From: an uncultured Ignavibacterium sp.
GTDB lineage: Bacteria; Bacteroidota; Ignavibacteria; Ignavibacteriales; Ignavibacteriaceae
Length of the DNA: 64,000 nucleotides
Direction: 5' to 3'
Assembly: GCA_937942875.1 (NCBI GenBank)
Contig: CALEBT010000006.1
Coordinates: 1 to 64,000, forward strand
Positions 42,985 to 53,026 of the stretch are shown piece by piece. The translations under genes were made by a program, and so were the position numbers. Under the pieces are notes generated by a model that saw only the letters and a program-made list of their open reading frames with translations, had not been told where the DNA came from and ran no database searches. Each line of letters opens with the position of its first letter. Position 1 is the stretch's first letter.

Positions 42985-44416
42985 AGATAATAATTTAATA
43001 GATAAACCTGTTTTTGATGAAGAAATAATTCCTGCTGAAATAACTGATGGAATTACTATTCCTTTTGAAGAGCATAAAGTTGTAGATCTTTATTCTGGTG
43101 TTAGAGGAATTGCAGTAAAAATTCTTAACCGTATAGAGAAAACTGATGCTTACCTCGAAAAGCTTTTAGACTTTGAAATGAAAAACTCCGATTTATCAGG
43201 TCCAGATAAAGCTTTGCTTTTCGAAATAGTGCACGGAGTTGTAAGATGGATGGGAAGATTAGATTGGATATTAAACGGGTTTTATAAAGGTCAGTTCGCA
43301 AAAGCTATTCCTGATATGAAGAATGGCCTGAGAGTAGCTTTGTATCAGATTTTTTTCCTGGATAAGATTCCGGATTATGCTGCAGTCAATGAAGCTGTTG
43401 AATTTATTAAAAAACTTCAGGGGCAAAGGGTTGCGAATATCAGTAATGCAATTTTGAGGAATATTCTTAAATCGAAGGATGGAATAAGATATCCTGATCC
43501 GCAGGAGGATTTGATTGGTTATCTTGCAACTTACTATTCACATCCGAATTGGTTGGTAAAACGTTATATAGAAAGGTTTGGCAAAGAAGAAACTGAAAAA
43601 CTTCTCAATGCAAATAATGAAAAACCATTTCTTACTTTAAGAGTTAATTCAATTAAAACAACTCACGAAGAATTCCAAAAACTGTTAGACTCTGTAAATC
43701 TAAAGTACAGAGTAGGAAAGTATAACTCAGATTTTATTCAATTACAAAATCTTACTAACATTACTGCCTGGGAGTATTTTGGAAAAGGATATTTTAACAT
43801 TCAGGATGAAAGCACAGGGTTAGCTTGTAAGTTACTTGATGTAATTCCAGGAATGAGAATTCTTGACTTATGTGCTGCTCCTGGCGGCAAAACTGCTTAC
43901 ATAGCAGCCCTGATTAAAGATAAAGGGGAAATAATAGCTCTCGATAAATTTGACGCAAGATTAAAATTATTACAAAAAAATTGTGACAGATTAGGAATTA
44001 AATCTGTTAAATCAGTTGTTGCTGATGCGTTGGAATTTAAAGATGCTCCTTTTGATAGAATTTTGGTAGATGTCCCTTGTACAGGAACAGGAACGCTATC
44101 CAAGAAACCTGACATAAAATGGAAAAAAGATATGTTTGATATAAAGAAAATAGCTGAACATCAACTGAAACTTTTGCAAAAAGCTGCAACTCTTGTTAAG
44201 CCAGGTGGAATAATTGTTTACAGCACTTGTTCTATTGAAGAAGAAGAGAATTTTCAAGTTGTCCAAAAATTTCTCGAAAGTAATAAGGATTTCCAACTTA
44301 AGTCAGCAAAAGGAATTCTCCCTGATGATGTTATTGATCAGAACGGTTGTGTTCAGACGTTTCCGCATAAACATCAGATGGATGGTGTATTTGCTGCTAA
44401 ATTATTAAAAACATAG
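42971..44416 (+). CDS. rsmB: 16S rRNA cytosine-5 methyltransferase RsmB-like
   Basis: 481 residues. The NusB-like N-terminal domain (VRGIAVKILNRIEKTDAYLE, from about residue 39) is followed by a SAM-dependent methyltransferase: motif I LDLCAAPGGKT, DVPCTGTGTLSKKP with the Cys of motif IV, and the catalytic Cys in YSTCSIEEEEN. An acidic extension of about 38 residues precedes the NusB-like domain; an internal start is possible but has no good ribosome site. It overlaps the GlmU-like gene by 14 nt. Confidence 0.9.
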   Translation: MDINEDNNLIDKPVFDEEIIPAEITDGITIPFEEHKVVDLYSGVRGIAVKILNRIEKTDAYLEKLLDFEMKNSDLSGPDKALLFEIVHGVVRWMGRLDWILNGFYKGQFAKAIPDMKNGLRVALYQIFFLDKIPDYAAVNEAVEFIKKLQGQRVANISNAILRNILKSKDGIRYPDPQEDLIGYLATYYSHPNWLVKRYIERFGKEETEKLLNANNEKPFLTLRVNSIKTTHEEFQKLLDSVNLKYRVGKYNSDFIQLQNLTNITAWEYFGKGYFNIQDESTGLACKLLDVIPGMRILDLCAAPGGKTAYIAALIKDKGEIIALDKFDARLKLLQKNCDRLGIKSVKSVVADALEFKDAPFDRILVDVPCTGTGTLSKKPDIKWKKDMFDIKKIAEHQLKLLQKAATLVKPGGIIVYSTCSIEEEENFQVVQKFLESNKDFQLKSAKGILPDDVIDQNGCVQTFPHKHQMDGVFAAKLLKT

Positions 44417-44424
44417 TATTTATT

Positions 44425-45288
44425 ATGCTTAATTTTTTTTCTGAAGAACTTAAAAACAGAAGAGAAGAAATCGGATTAACAGTCCAACAAATTGCGTCAA
44501 AAACAAGGATAGATAAAAAGTATATCGAGTTTATTGAGCAGGGGAATTTTTCATTTCTTCCCGAGCTTTACGTAAAATCTTTTATACGTGAGTATGCTTC
44601 AATTGTTGATTTAGACCCCGATGAAACGATTAAAAAATATCAGCTTGCTAAAGAAGGTAAACTGATATCTGAAGCTGAGAAAAAAGATTTTTCTGAAATC
44701 ACTGAAGAAAAAAAGCATATTCCGGAACATCCAAAAACCGAAGCCAAATCTTTTATTGATGAGAATTGTGCAAATCAACCTCAGAACCAATCAAATAATA
44801 AAAACGGAAATCTGATTATTATTTCTTCTGCAATTATAGGGATGCTTATAATTATCATTGCTCTTTTTTTTATGACTTCTAAAAATGACATAGTTATCGA
44901 AGAAACTCCTTTTAAAGAAATTGTAAATCAGGACGAAGAAAGATTTGAAGAATCAACCGATGGTTCAGAAAATTTTTCTTCGATTTCAACGGATAGCTTG
45001 AGTTTGGAAATTTCTACCAAAGACACAACCTGGGTTTACTTAATACTTGATAATTCAACTGTCAATGAATTTATTTTGTATCCTAATAACAAAACAGTAG
45101 TAAAAGCTAAATCAACATTTGAAGGCACGATAGGGAATTCCGGCTCAACTTCTTTAAAGTTAAATGATAGAAATCTGGATTTTCTGGGAAAGAATAATCT
45201 ACCTCGTCATTTCAGATTAAATAAATCTATCGGATTGGAATATCTTAATAATCGTCCAATATTGAATAGCCAAGATGTCAGCAGATAA
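44425..45288 (+). CDS. RodZ-like HTH membrane protein
   Basis: 287 residues. An N-terminal HTH of the Xre type (EEIGLTVQQIASKTRIDKKY, then IEFIEQGNFSFLPELYVKSF) is typical of RodZ/HTH_25. A single membrane segment (LIIISSAIIGMLIIIIALFF, about 130-150) and a C-terminal beta-domain like DUF4115 follow. RodZ links the MreB cytoskeleton to cell shape. mreB is not nearby, so this may be RodZ or a paralogue. It overlaps ligA by 14 nt. Confidence 0.75.
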   Translation: MLNFFSEELKNRREEIGLTVQQIASKTRIDKKYIEFIEQGNFSFLPELYVKSFIREYASIVDLDPDETIKKYQLAKEGKLISEAEKKDFSEITEEKKHIPEHPKTEAKSFIDENCANQPQNQSNNKNGNLIIISSAIIGMLIIIIALFFMTSKNDIVIEETPFKEIVNQDEERFEESTDGSENFSSISTDSLSLEISTKDTTWVYLILDNSTVNEFILYPNNKTVVKAKSTFEGTIGNSGSTSLKLNDRNLDFLGKNNLPRHFRLNKSIGLEYLNNRPILNSQDVSR

Positions 45289-47311
45289 AATAAAAGAAAG
45301 AATTGAGTTTTTAAGAAATGAGATAAATAAACACGATTATCATTATTATGTCTTATCCCAACCGCTGATAAGCGACTTTGATTACGATCAGTTATATAAA
45401 GAATTAGAAAACTTAGAATCAGAATATCCACAATTTATCACATCAGATTCTCCAACTCAAAGAGTTGGAAAAGATTTAACGAAAGACTTTAAACCTGTTA
45501 ATCATTCTTTCCCAATGTTAAGTCTTGCTAATACTTATACTGAAGGTGATTTGATTGATTTTGATAAAAGAATTAAAAAAGAAATTAATTCTGATGATAT
45601 AGATTATGTGGTTGAATATAAAATTGATGGAGCCTCTGTCAGTTTAAGATATGTTGAAGGTAAATTAGTAACTGCGGCAACTCGTGGCGATGGTACTGTT
45701 GGAGAAGATATTACAAATAATGCAAAAACAATAAAATCAATTCCTCTGAATATTTCATATGATGTTGTTAAAAAATATAATCTGAATGACTTTGAAGTTC
45801 GTGGTGAGATTTATATGAATATCTCCGACTTTAATAAATTAAACAATGAAAGGATGGAAAAAGGAGAGAAACTTTTTGCAAATCCAAGAAATTTTGCTGC
45901 AGGAAGTCTAAAATTACAGGACCCGAAAATTGTTGCTTCTCGCAAATTGAATGTTTTTATATATTCATTATTGAGTGAAAATCTTGTATCAGAATCTCAT
46001 TGGGATAACTTAATGATTTTGAAAGAATGTGGCTTTAGAATAAATCCTTTCTCAAAGGTTTGTAAAAATCTTACGGAGGTGAATGATTATTGCAGAGAAT
46101 TAGAGTCAAAAAGATATAAACTGGATTATGAGGTTGATGGTGCAGTTATCAAAGTAAACTCAATTCAGTATCAAAAGATTCTTGGAAATATCGCTAAATC
46201 ACCAAGATGGGCAGTTGCATTTAAATTCAAAGCTAAACAAGAAAAAACCAAAGTTAAAAATATTGTATGGCAAGTTGGAAGAACGGGAGCAATTACACCT
46301 GTTGCAGAATTAGAACCCGTTTTACTCTCTGGTTCAACTATTAGCAGAGCAACTCTTCATAATTTTGATGAAATAAAAAGAAAAGATATCAGAGTAGGGG
46401 ATTCAGTTTTAATTGAAAAAGGTGGTGATGTTATTCCGAAAGTTGTGTCTGTATTATTTGAAGAAAGAGACCCGAATATTCCTGAAACATCTCCTCCTGA
46501 ATATTGTCCCGAATGTAATTCAAAAATCTTTTTCCCCGAGAGTGAAGCGGCAGCATATTGCGAAAATTCTGAATGCCCTGCCCAGATTAAAGCAAGACTT
46601 GTTCATTTTGCTTCGCGAGGAGCTATGGATATAGAAGGTTTAGGTGAAGCACTGATTGAGTTATTCGTTGACAAAGGATTTCTGAAAACATTTTCAGATA
46701 TATACAAATTAAAAAATCACAGAAATGATTTGATTGAAATTGAAAGATTAGGACAAAAAAGCGTTGATAAATTATTGGATAACATTGAAAAAAGTAAAAG
46801 TCAGCCCTTTCACAAGGTTTTATTCGCATTAGGAATCAGATATGTTGGTTCAGGCGTATCTCAAAAATTAGTTGACCATTTTCAGAATATTGATGCTATT
46901 ATTAACGCCGATGAAGAGAAATTAAGTTCAGTTTATGAAATCGGACCTAATATCAGCAAAAGTGTAAAAAGATTTTTTTCAGAAGAATCAAATATTAAAC
47001 TGATAGAAGAATTAAAATCTCTTGGTCTGAAATTTTATTCTGAAAAAAAGAATGATGTACAATCGAATTTTTTCAAAAATAAATCTTTTGTTCTTACAGG
47101 TACTCTGAATTCATTTTCCAGAGAATCAGCATCACGGAAAATTATAGAATTGGGAGGAAAAGTATCTTCTTCTGTTTCGAAGAATACAAACTATGTAATT
47201 GCAGGTGAAAACGCAGGCTCAAAATTAGATAAAGCCAAGTCACTTGGTATAAATATATTGTCAGAAGATGATTTTATTAGATTATTAAAAGAAGTTGAAT
47301 CCGGCAGTTGA
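45275..47311 (+). CDS. ligA: NAD-dependent DNA ligase
   Basis: 678 residues, full length. The adenylation lysine is K116 in EYKIDG. Then an OB fold, a Cys4 zinc finger (CPECNSKIFF, CENSECPAQI), helix-hairpin-helix repeats and a C-terminal BRCT domain (NKSFVLTGTLNSFSRESAS). All are intact. It runs into the unknown gene at 47314 with little or no spacing, so the two are probably cotranscribed. Confidence 0.98.
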   Translation: MSADKIKERIEFLRNEINKHDYHYYVLSQPLISDFDYDQLYKELENLESEYPQFITSDSPTQRVGKDLTKDFKPVNHSFPMLSLANTYTEGDLIDFDKRIKKEINSDDIDYVVEYKIDGASVSLRYVEGKLVTAATRGDGTVGEDITNNAKTIKSIPLNISYDVVKKYNLNDFEVRGEIYMNISDFNKLNNERMEKGEKLFANPRNFAAGSLKLQDPKIVASRKLNVFIYSLLSENLVSESHWDNLMILKECGFRINPFSKVCKNLTEVNDYCRELESKRYKLDYEVDGAVIKVNSIQYQKILGNIAKSPRWAVAFKFKAKQEKTKVKNIVWQVGRTGAITPVAELEPVLLSGSTISRATLHNFDEIKRKDIRVGDSVLIEKGGDVIPKVVSVLFEERDPNIPETSPPEYCPECNSKIFFPESEAAAYCENSECPAQIKARLVHFASRGAMDIEGLGEALIELFVDKGFLKTFSDIYKLKNHRNDLIEIERLGQKSVDKLLDNIEKSKSQPFHKVLFALGIRYVGSGVSQKLVDHFQNIDAIINADEEKLSSVYEIGPNISKSVKRFFSEESNIKLIEELKSLGLKFYSEKKNDVQSNFFKNKSFVLTGTLNSFSRESASRKIIELGGKVSSSVSKNTNYVIAGENAGSKLDKAKSLGINILSEDDFIRLLKEVESGS

Positions 47312-47313
47312 TA

Positions 47314-47844
47314 ATGATAGATTATATTAAAGAAAAACTTGCAACATATATTGTAAAGAAGAATCTGAAAGAAAATCTCCCATTACAACAATCATTTTCG
47401 CAATCGTTTAAAAATTCTTTCAACTTTTTTGTTATAATGCCTGCAAATGAGTCAGACTTTAGAAATTCTTTCACTGTTCTTGATTTTCTTGATAGTCAAA
47501 ACAAAACTTTAACAATTTTTACAAATGACTTCAGAGTTGCTTTGCTGCCGGTTAAGTTTAGAAATAAATCATTAAGTTTCAGTATAATTGAAATGAACAA
47601 ACTCAAACTGCCTACTAATGATTTAATAGCTAAACTTAAGAAGTTACACTTCGATGCTGTCCTTGATCTGAACAGAGAGGAAAACCTTTTTTCCAGTTTC
47701 GTGTCTAATTTAGTTAACTCTAAAATCAGAATAGGAATAGAGAAAAAAAAATCCGTTAATTACTATAATCTGATTTTTTCAGACAATAATTTTGAGAGTA
47801 ATATTTTCTACTCAAATTTATTAAATTGCTTAAAAATGTTTTAG
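47314..47844 (+). CDS. Unknown protein between ligA and STAS gene
   Basis: 176 residues from the ATG at 47314; a TTG at 47308 is in frame and overlaps the ligA stop. No signal peptide or membrane segment. The middle (DAVLDLNREENLFSSFVSNL, then VNSKIRIGIEK) faintly recalls glycosyltransferase family 9 or DUF6913-like proteins of Bacteroidota. That is too weak to assign. It is probably in the ligA operon, followed 8 bp later by a STAS gene. Confidence 0.6.
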   Translation: MIDYIKEKLATYIVKKNLKENLPLQQSFSQSFKNSFNFFVIMPANESDFRNSFTVLDFLDSQNKTLTIFTNDFRVALLPVKFRNKSLSFSIIEMNKLKLPTNDLIAKLKKLHFDAVLDLNREENLFSSFVSNLVNSKIRIGIEKKKSVNYYNLIFSDNNFESNIFYSNLLNCLKMF

Positions 47845-47852
47845 GAGTAAAG

Positions 47853-48194
47853 ATGAATTATCAGACTAATAAAGTTGGTAATATCTTAATTTTCAAGTTG
47901 AATGAAAAAAAATTGGACACAACTATTTCAGGACTATTAAAAGGGGAGTTTACTCTGGCATTTAAGGAAGGAAATTTTATTAATTTAATTATTGATTTAA
48001 GTGAAGTAGAAAGTTGCGACAGCTCAGGATTAAGTGCAATACTTGTAGCTAACAGACTAGTATCATCAAGCAATGGACAAATTAGAATTGCCTCACCAAA
48101 AGAAAAAGTAATGAATTTAATAAAAGTTACTCAACTTGATCGGGTTTTATCTGTAAGTGACTCTGTTGAGGAAGCTATTTCTGAAATGGTTTGA
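47853..48194 (+). CDS. STAS domain anti-sigma factor antagonist
   Basis: 113 residues from the ATG at 47853, preceded by AGGAG; an earlier in-frame start at 47826 lies inside the upstream gene. STAS fold with the serine site in VESCDSSGLSAILVANRL. Third STAS protein of the window, again without a local kinase. Its 3' end overlaps the convergent TPR gene by 64 bp. Confidence 0.88.
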   Translation: MNYQTNKVGNILIFKLNEKKLDTTISGLLKGEFTLAFKEGNFINLIIDLSEVESCDSSGLSAILVANRLVSSSNGQIRIASPKEKVMNLIKVTQLDRVLSVSDSVEEAISEMV

Positions 48195-48997
48195 TTTTTC
48201 TGCTCTTTACAAAACTGCTTTATATAATGATAAGCTAATAAATAACCCTTCTTCAAAGCTAAGTCGAGATCCTTACAACAACCTTCAATATCGTTAAATT
48301 CTTTTTTGCACATTCCTCTGTAAAAGTATGCAGTTTCGTGATTTGGATTCAGAACAATGCATTTATCAAATTTTTTTATGCTTTCCTGATAATTTCCAAG
48401 ATTATATTCACAAAAACCAAGATAGTAATTTGCCTCAGAGCTATCAGGCTTGTGATTTAAATAGTTTTGAAAATCTTTTTTAGCTTCAGCATATAAGTTT
48501 ATCTCAACATATGATCTGGCTCTGTGATAAAATGCAAGAACTTCTTTCAATCCTCTCTCAAGAGCTTTTGTATAATCTGAAATAGCTTCTTCATAAAGTT
48601 TAAGATGACTGTAGCACAAACCCCGCGCATAATAAGCTGATGCCTCATTCATATTGAGATTAATTGCTGATGTAAAATCCAGTATTGCACCTTTGAAATC
48701 ATTAAGTTTGGTCTTCGCAATTCCTCTACGGAAAAATATTTCATAATCGGGAGAAGATATTTTTAATGCATTATCATAATCTTCCAAAGCCCCTTTATAA
48801 TCTTTAAGTTTTTCTCTTTCTTTGGCTCTGGAGGTGAAATCTTCTTCACTTCCTTTTTCTAATTCTATATTAAGACTCTGTTCCAGAATTTTGCGGGTTC
48901 GGTAGGGAAGTTTTTTTCTTTTTGACTTAATAATTTTGAAAGCAAAGAATGCAAATATTATTAAAGCTGAAATTATGTATAAAATATCACTATTCAT
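48131..48997 (-). CDS. TPR-repeat membrane-anchored protein
   Basis: 288 residues. An N-terminal membrane anchor (DILYIISALIIFAFFAFKII) is followed by a basic patch and about six tetratricopeptide repeats (for example DYKGALEDYDNALKISSPDY, DFKGAILDFTSAINLNMNEA, YQESIKKFDKCIVLNPNHET), ending in a Ser/Thr-rich tail. TPRs act as protein scaffolds; the partner is not identified. It converges on and overlaps the STAS gene by 64 bp. Confidence 0.88.
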   Translation of the reverse strand: MNSDILYIISALIIFAFFAFKIIKSKRKKLPYRTRKILEQSLNIELEKGSEEDFTSRAKEREKLKDYKGALEDYDNALKISSPDYEIFFRRGIAKTKLNDFKGAILDFTSAINLNMNEASAYYARGLCYSHLKLYEEAISDYTKALERGLKEVLAFYHRARSYVEINLYAEAKKDFQNYLNHKPDSSEANYYLGFCEYNLGNYQESIKKFDKCIVLNPNHETAYFYRGMCKKEFNDIEGCCKDLDLALKKGYLLAYHYIKQFCKEQKNQTISEIASSTESLTDKTRSS

Positions 48998-49079
48998 TAA
49001 ATTGCTTTCATTGATTAGATAAAATATTTAATCTGATTATAATTTAATAAAAATTTTCAGAAATAGTCAAATACAATAA

Positions 49080-49937
49080 ATGAAGAAAAATCGAGTTTTA
49101 GATAACGACCTGAAAAATTTAAGACTTATAATTCTGGATATGGATGGGACTTTGCTCAATAAGAAAGGTCTTGTTTCGGATAATATTATTTCACTTATTC
49201 ATACTTTAAAGAAAATTGGCGTTTTAATTACTCTTGCTTCAGCAAGAGTTCATTCTTCTATGGTAAAATTTGCGGAATTATTAGATATTGATATTCCGTT
49301 AATTTCATTAGATGGTGCACTTATCAAAAACAGAAAAGGTGATGTGGTAATTCATCAGGCAATTATTAAACCATCTGTTGTTCGTAAAGCTATCAAACTC
49401 GCTGAGCAATATCTCGTTCAGATAGGTTTGTGCCATCAGGATGAGATATTCTATAATGAAGATAGCTCCTCTTTACCTATGATTCTGGAAAAAGCGGGAG
49501 CTAAATACACAGAAGTTAAATCATTTGATAATCAGATAAAAAATACATTGGAAATTGTTTGTATTGGTGACAATAAAAAAAGTCTTGAACTGATCTCGAG
49601 AAAATTGAAGTTCCCATTTTCTTTCGGAAATTCTGTAAATATTTACAGGTCAAGATTATATCCGGATATCCATTATCTGGAATGCAAAAAATCCGGGTCT
49701 TCGAAAGCTAATGCATTGTATAAACTAATACGTTATCTTAAAATTAAAGAAAAAAATACTCTCGTTGCCGGTGATTGGCATAATGATATACCAATGTTTA
49801 AAACGAAAGCTATAAAAGTTGCACTGAAAAATTCAATCCCAGGATTAAAAAAGAATGCAGATATAATTCTGAAAAGAACAAATGATGAAGATGGATTACA
49901 GGAAATTTTTGAAAAAATTATTTTCTTGAAAAGCTGA
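49080..49937 (+). CDS. HAD family phosphatase, Cof type
   Basis: 285 residues. HAD motif I is ILDMDGTLLNKKG (nucleophile and acid Asp); motif II is ITLASAR. The C-terminal motif IV is VAGDWHNDIPMF, then KVALKNSIPGLKKNADIIL. Cof-type cap. Likely a sugar-phosphate or nucleotide phosphatase; the substrate is not readable. It lies 1 bp before the 7TM-HD gene. Confidence 0.9.
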   Translation: MKKNRVLDNDLKNLRLIILDMDGTLLNKKGLVSDNIISLIHTLKKIGVLITLASARVHSSMVKFAELLDIDIPLISLDGALIKNRKGDVVIHQAIIKPSVVRKAIKLAEQYLVQIGLCHQDEIFYNEDSSSLPMILEKAGAKYTEVKSFDNQIKNTLEIVCIGDNKKSLELISRKLKFPFSFGNSVNIYRSRLYPDIHYLECKKSGSSKANALYKLIRYLKIKEKNTLVAGDWHNDIPMFKTKAIKVALKNSIPGLKKNADIILKRTNDEDGLQEIFEKIIFLKS

Positions 49938-49938
49938 T

Positions 49939-52128
49939 ATGAAAACAGACCCAACTAAAAAAGGAATTAAAAGGAAGATTCTAATATTTACGATAACTAC
50001 ATTATTTATCGTATTTATGTTTCCTAAAGGTGAATCTCTTGATTTTCAGGTTTCGGAAGGTACAATCTGGACTCAGGAAGATCTTATCGCTCCATTTAGT
50101 TTTCCTGTTCTTAAAGATGCAGCGATTTATGAAAGAGAAATTAGAGAGGCAGAAGAATCAGTTTTTCCTGTCTATGTCAGAAAAAATTTTTCTATAACGG
50201 ATTCCCTGAACAGCTTTAATAAAAAACTTGTCGAAATATTAGATGAAAATCTTAAAAGGGAATTAAATGATTTTGTAAATCCTACCTTTTTTTCATCGCA
50301 ATCTTTCTCTGCATTGCTCTATATTCATCGTGAAAAAAGAAATTACTCAAGAGATAAAACATCAATTGAAAATTTACTGGAAAATGCAAACCCTGTAATT
50401 TTTCAGTTACATAAAAAGGGAATACTGGATTCAAATCTTAAAGATAAAATCAGGGATACAATTGCTGTTCGGGTTGGGAATATAGATATAATCAACTCTG
50501 TTAAAGAATTTCTTTTTTATGATGAGGCTAAAAATGTTGCTTCGCTGATTATTAACCAATTAAACCTGAAAGAAGATTATAAAAAAATTCTCGAAGAGTA
50601 CACTCACCGATTCATAATTCCAAATATTATATTTGATGAAAACGCAACTTTATTAGAAATCGAACAAGCAAAAAATAGCGTTCCAAGGTATTCAGGAATA
50701 GTTAATGAAAATGAAAGAATAGTCGCTAAACACGACCGTATTACAAAACAGGTAAAACTTAAAATTGAATCTTACAAAGAAGCTAAAAGTGAGGATATAA
50801 CTTTTCTGGAAAGCATTTTACAAATTATTGGTAAATTTTTACACATTGGAGCGTTCCTGATAATATTGGGCATATATCTTTACTTGTTCAGAAAAAAGAT
50901 ATTTTTCGATACAAGTAAGCTAATGCTCATAGCTTTGCTTTATATGTTTGTAGCGTTTATCACTTTTTTAATAAACTCTGCACCTATAAAAGCACCTATT
51001 CAGTACCTGATTTTTATTCCTGTTGTATCTATGATTCTCACCATTACTTTTGATTCAAGGGTTGGATTTTATTCAACTGTGATACTCACATTGATTGTAG
51101 GTGCACTTAGAGGAAATGATTATACTTTTATGGCAACTAACTTTGTAGCTGGTGCATTGTCTGTTTATACAGTTAGAGATATTAAGAACAGAACTCAGAT
51201 TTTCAGATCATTCATTTTTATTTTCATTGGATATTTTACTACTGTTGTAGCTTTTGGTCTGGAGAGATTTGCTTCTGTACAATCAATTTTATTAGAATTA
51301 GCTTTTGCTTCCTCCAACGCACTCATTAGCCCGGCACTTACTTATGGTTTACTAATATTTATTGAAAGAATATTCAAAATTACAACTGAACTTACTTTGC
51401 TTGAATTATCTAATTATGAACGACCATTATTAAGAGAACTTGCAACTAAATCACCAGGTACTTTTAGTCATACATTGACAGTAAGTCTTATTTCTGAATC
51501 TGCTGCTGAAAAAATTGAAGGTAATTCTCTATTAGCAAGGGTCGGTGCACTTTATCACGACGTTGGAAAAACAATCTATCCGAATGCTTTTATTGAAAAT
51601 CAGATTAAAGGTGAGAATGTTCACGATTCACTTAAACCCGAAGAAAGTGTTAAAATGATTTTGAGACATATAGATGAAGGTATTGAATTAGCTAAAATTA
51701 ACAAACTTCCTCAGGAGATAATAGATTTTATTCCTATGCATCACGGAACTTCTGTAATTTCTTATTTCTATGACAAAGCTAAAAAAATGTACGGTGAAGA
51801 AAACTTAAACATTGAAGAATTCAGATATAAAGGTCCAAAGCCAAATTCAAAAGAAACTGCTATTGTAATGCTGGCTGATAGTTGTGAATCGGCAGTTCGC
51901 TCAATAATAGAACCTAATGAAGAAAAAATAAAAAATGTCGTAACTAATATAATTAACTCTAAATTAGAAGATCATCAACTTGACGAAGCTCCAATTACTC
52001 TATCAGATGTTTATAAAATTAAGGAAACTTTTCTGAATATTCTTATTACTCAGAATTATAAAAGAATTAAATATCCGAAACAAGATGAAATAGAAAAAGG
52101 ACTTAATCCAACTTCCGAAAACCAATGA
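49939..52128 (+). CDS. 7TM-HD phosphodiesterase (PgpH-like, c-di-AMP-type)
   Basis: 729 residues. An N-terminal membrane anchor (about 12-30), a large 7TM-7TMR extracellular region, about seven membrane segments (about 295-490) and a C-terminal HD domain with the metal-binding GALYHDVGKTIYP and IPMHHGTSVISYFY. Listeria PgpH, of the same layout, degrades cyclic-di-AMP. The substrate here is inferred. It overlaps xerD by 4 nt. Confidence 0.9.
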   Translation: MKTDPTKKGIKRKILIFTITTLFIVFMFPKGESLDFQVSEGTIWTQEDLIAPFSFPVLKDAAIYEREIREAEESVFPVYVRKNFSITDSLNSFNKKLVEILDENLKRELNDFVNPTFFSSQSFSALLYIHREKRNYSRDKTSIENLLENANPVIFQLHKKGILDSNLKDKIRDTIAVRVGNIDIINSVKEFLFYDEAKNVASLIINQLNLKEDYKKILEEYTHRFIIPNIIFDENATLLEIEQAKNSVPRYSGIVNENERIVAKHDRITKQVKLKIESYKEAKSEDITFLESILQIIGKFLHIGAFLIILGIYLYLFRKKIFFDTSKLMLIALLYMFVAFITFLINSAPIKAPIQYLIFIPVVSMILTITFDSRVGFYSTVILTLIVGALRGNDYTFMATNFVAGALSVYTVRDIKNRTQIFRSFIFIFIGYFTTVVAFGLERFASVQSILLELAFASSNALISPALTYGLLIFIERIFKITTELTLLELSNYERPLLRELATKSPGTFSHTLTVSLISESAAEKIEGNSLLARVGALYHDVGKTIYPNAFIENQIKGENVHDSLKPEESVKMILRHIDEGIELAKINKLPQEIIDFIPMHHGTSVISYFYDKAKKMYGEENLNIEEFRYKGPKPNSKETAIVMLADSCESAVRSIIEPNEEKIKNVVTNIINSKLEDHQLDEAPITLSDVYKIKETFLNILITQNYKRIKYPKQDEIEKGLNPTSENQ

Positions 52129-53015
52129 ACCCATTTCTTAAAGAGTATCTTGCTCTACTAAAAGTTGAAAAGAACCTTACAAAAAATACTATCTCTTCAT
52201 ACAGGAATGATTTAGAAACATTTCTAAACTACATTGAAGATATTGGTCTGAGAGATTTATCCGAAATTAACTCAGACCATATTAGTTCGTTCTTTAAACT
52301 TTTAAAAAATCTTGGTTTGAATGAAAGATCGAGTGCAAGATATTTCTCCTCAATCAGAGGTTTCTTTAAATATCTGATTAAGAATGAATACGTTGAATCA
52401 AGCCCTATCGAAAAAATGAAAGCTCCTAAGATTTCCAGAAAACTGCCCTCGGTTCTTTCTATTGATGAAATTAATTTGATATTAAACTCTCCTTCCACTG
52501 AAGATAAGTATGGAATTAGAGATAAAGCTATTCTGGAAGTTTTTTATGCTTGTGGACTAAGAGTCTCTGAGTTGATAAATCTGAAAATCGTTGATTTGTT
52601 TCTGAAAGAGAACCTTATTAAAGTTTTTGGAAAAGGCAGAAAGGAAAGACTGATTCCGATTGGCTCAACTGCAATTGCTTGTATTGAAAATTATCTTACT
52701 CAAAGCCGACCATTCCTTAAGAAAAATCTGCAAAGTGAAAACTATCTTTTCCTCAGTAATCGCGGGAAAAAATTTTCAAGAATGGGAGTGTGGAAAATAG
52801 TTAAGCGATATGTGGAGCAAACTAATATTAAAAAAGAAATTCATCCTCATACATTCCGGCATTCTTTTGCAACTCATCTAATTGAAGGTGGCGCTGATCT
52901 CCGATCAGTTCAGGAAATGCTTGGTCATTCTGATATTTCAACCACACAGATTTATACTCATATCGATCGTGATTATATCAAGAAAGTTCATAAAATGTAT
53001 CATCCGCGTGGATAA
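52125..53015 (+). CDS. xerD: Tyrosine recombinase XerD
   Basis: 296 residues. SAM-like N-terminal domain (LALLKVEKNLTKNTISSYRN). Catalytic residues: R in ACGLRVSELINL, H and R in HTFRHSFATHLIEGG, H in LGHSDISTT and Y in TQIYTHIDR. Full-length, chromosomal-type gene with no attachment repeat or mobile cargo nearby, so a role in chromosome dimer resolution is more likely than an integrase. Confidence 0.92.
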   Translation: MNPFLKEYLALLKVEKNLTKNTISSYRNDLETFLNYIEDIGLRDLSEINSDHISSFFKLLKNLGLNERSSARYFSSIRGFFKYLIKNEYVESSPIEKMKAPKISRKLPSVLSIDEINLILNSPSTEDKYGIRDKAILEVFYACGLRVSELINLKIVDLFLKENLIKVFGKGRKERLIPIGSTAIACIENYLTQSRPFLKKNLQSENYLFLSNRGKKFSRMGVWKIVKRYVEQTNIKKEIHPHTFRHSFATHLIEGGADLRSVQEMLGHSDISTTQIYTHIDRDYIKKVHKMYHPRG

Positions 53016-53026
53016 AAAACAATTAT

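Noticed and set aside
52125-53015. Phage or element integrase
   Set aside because: Full XerD layout in a housekeeping operon, without attachment repeats or cargo genes.
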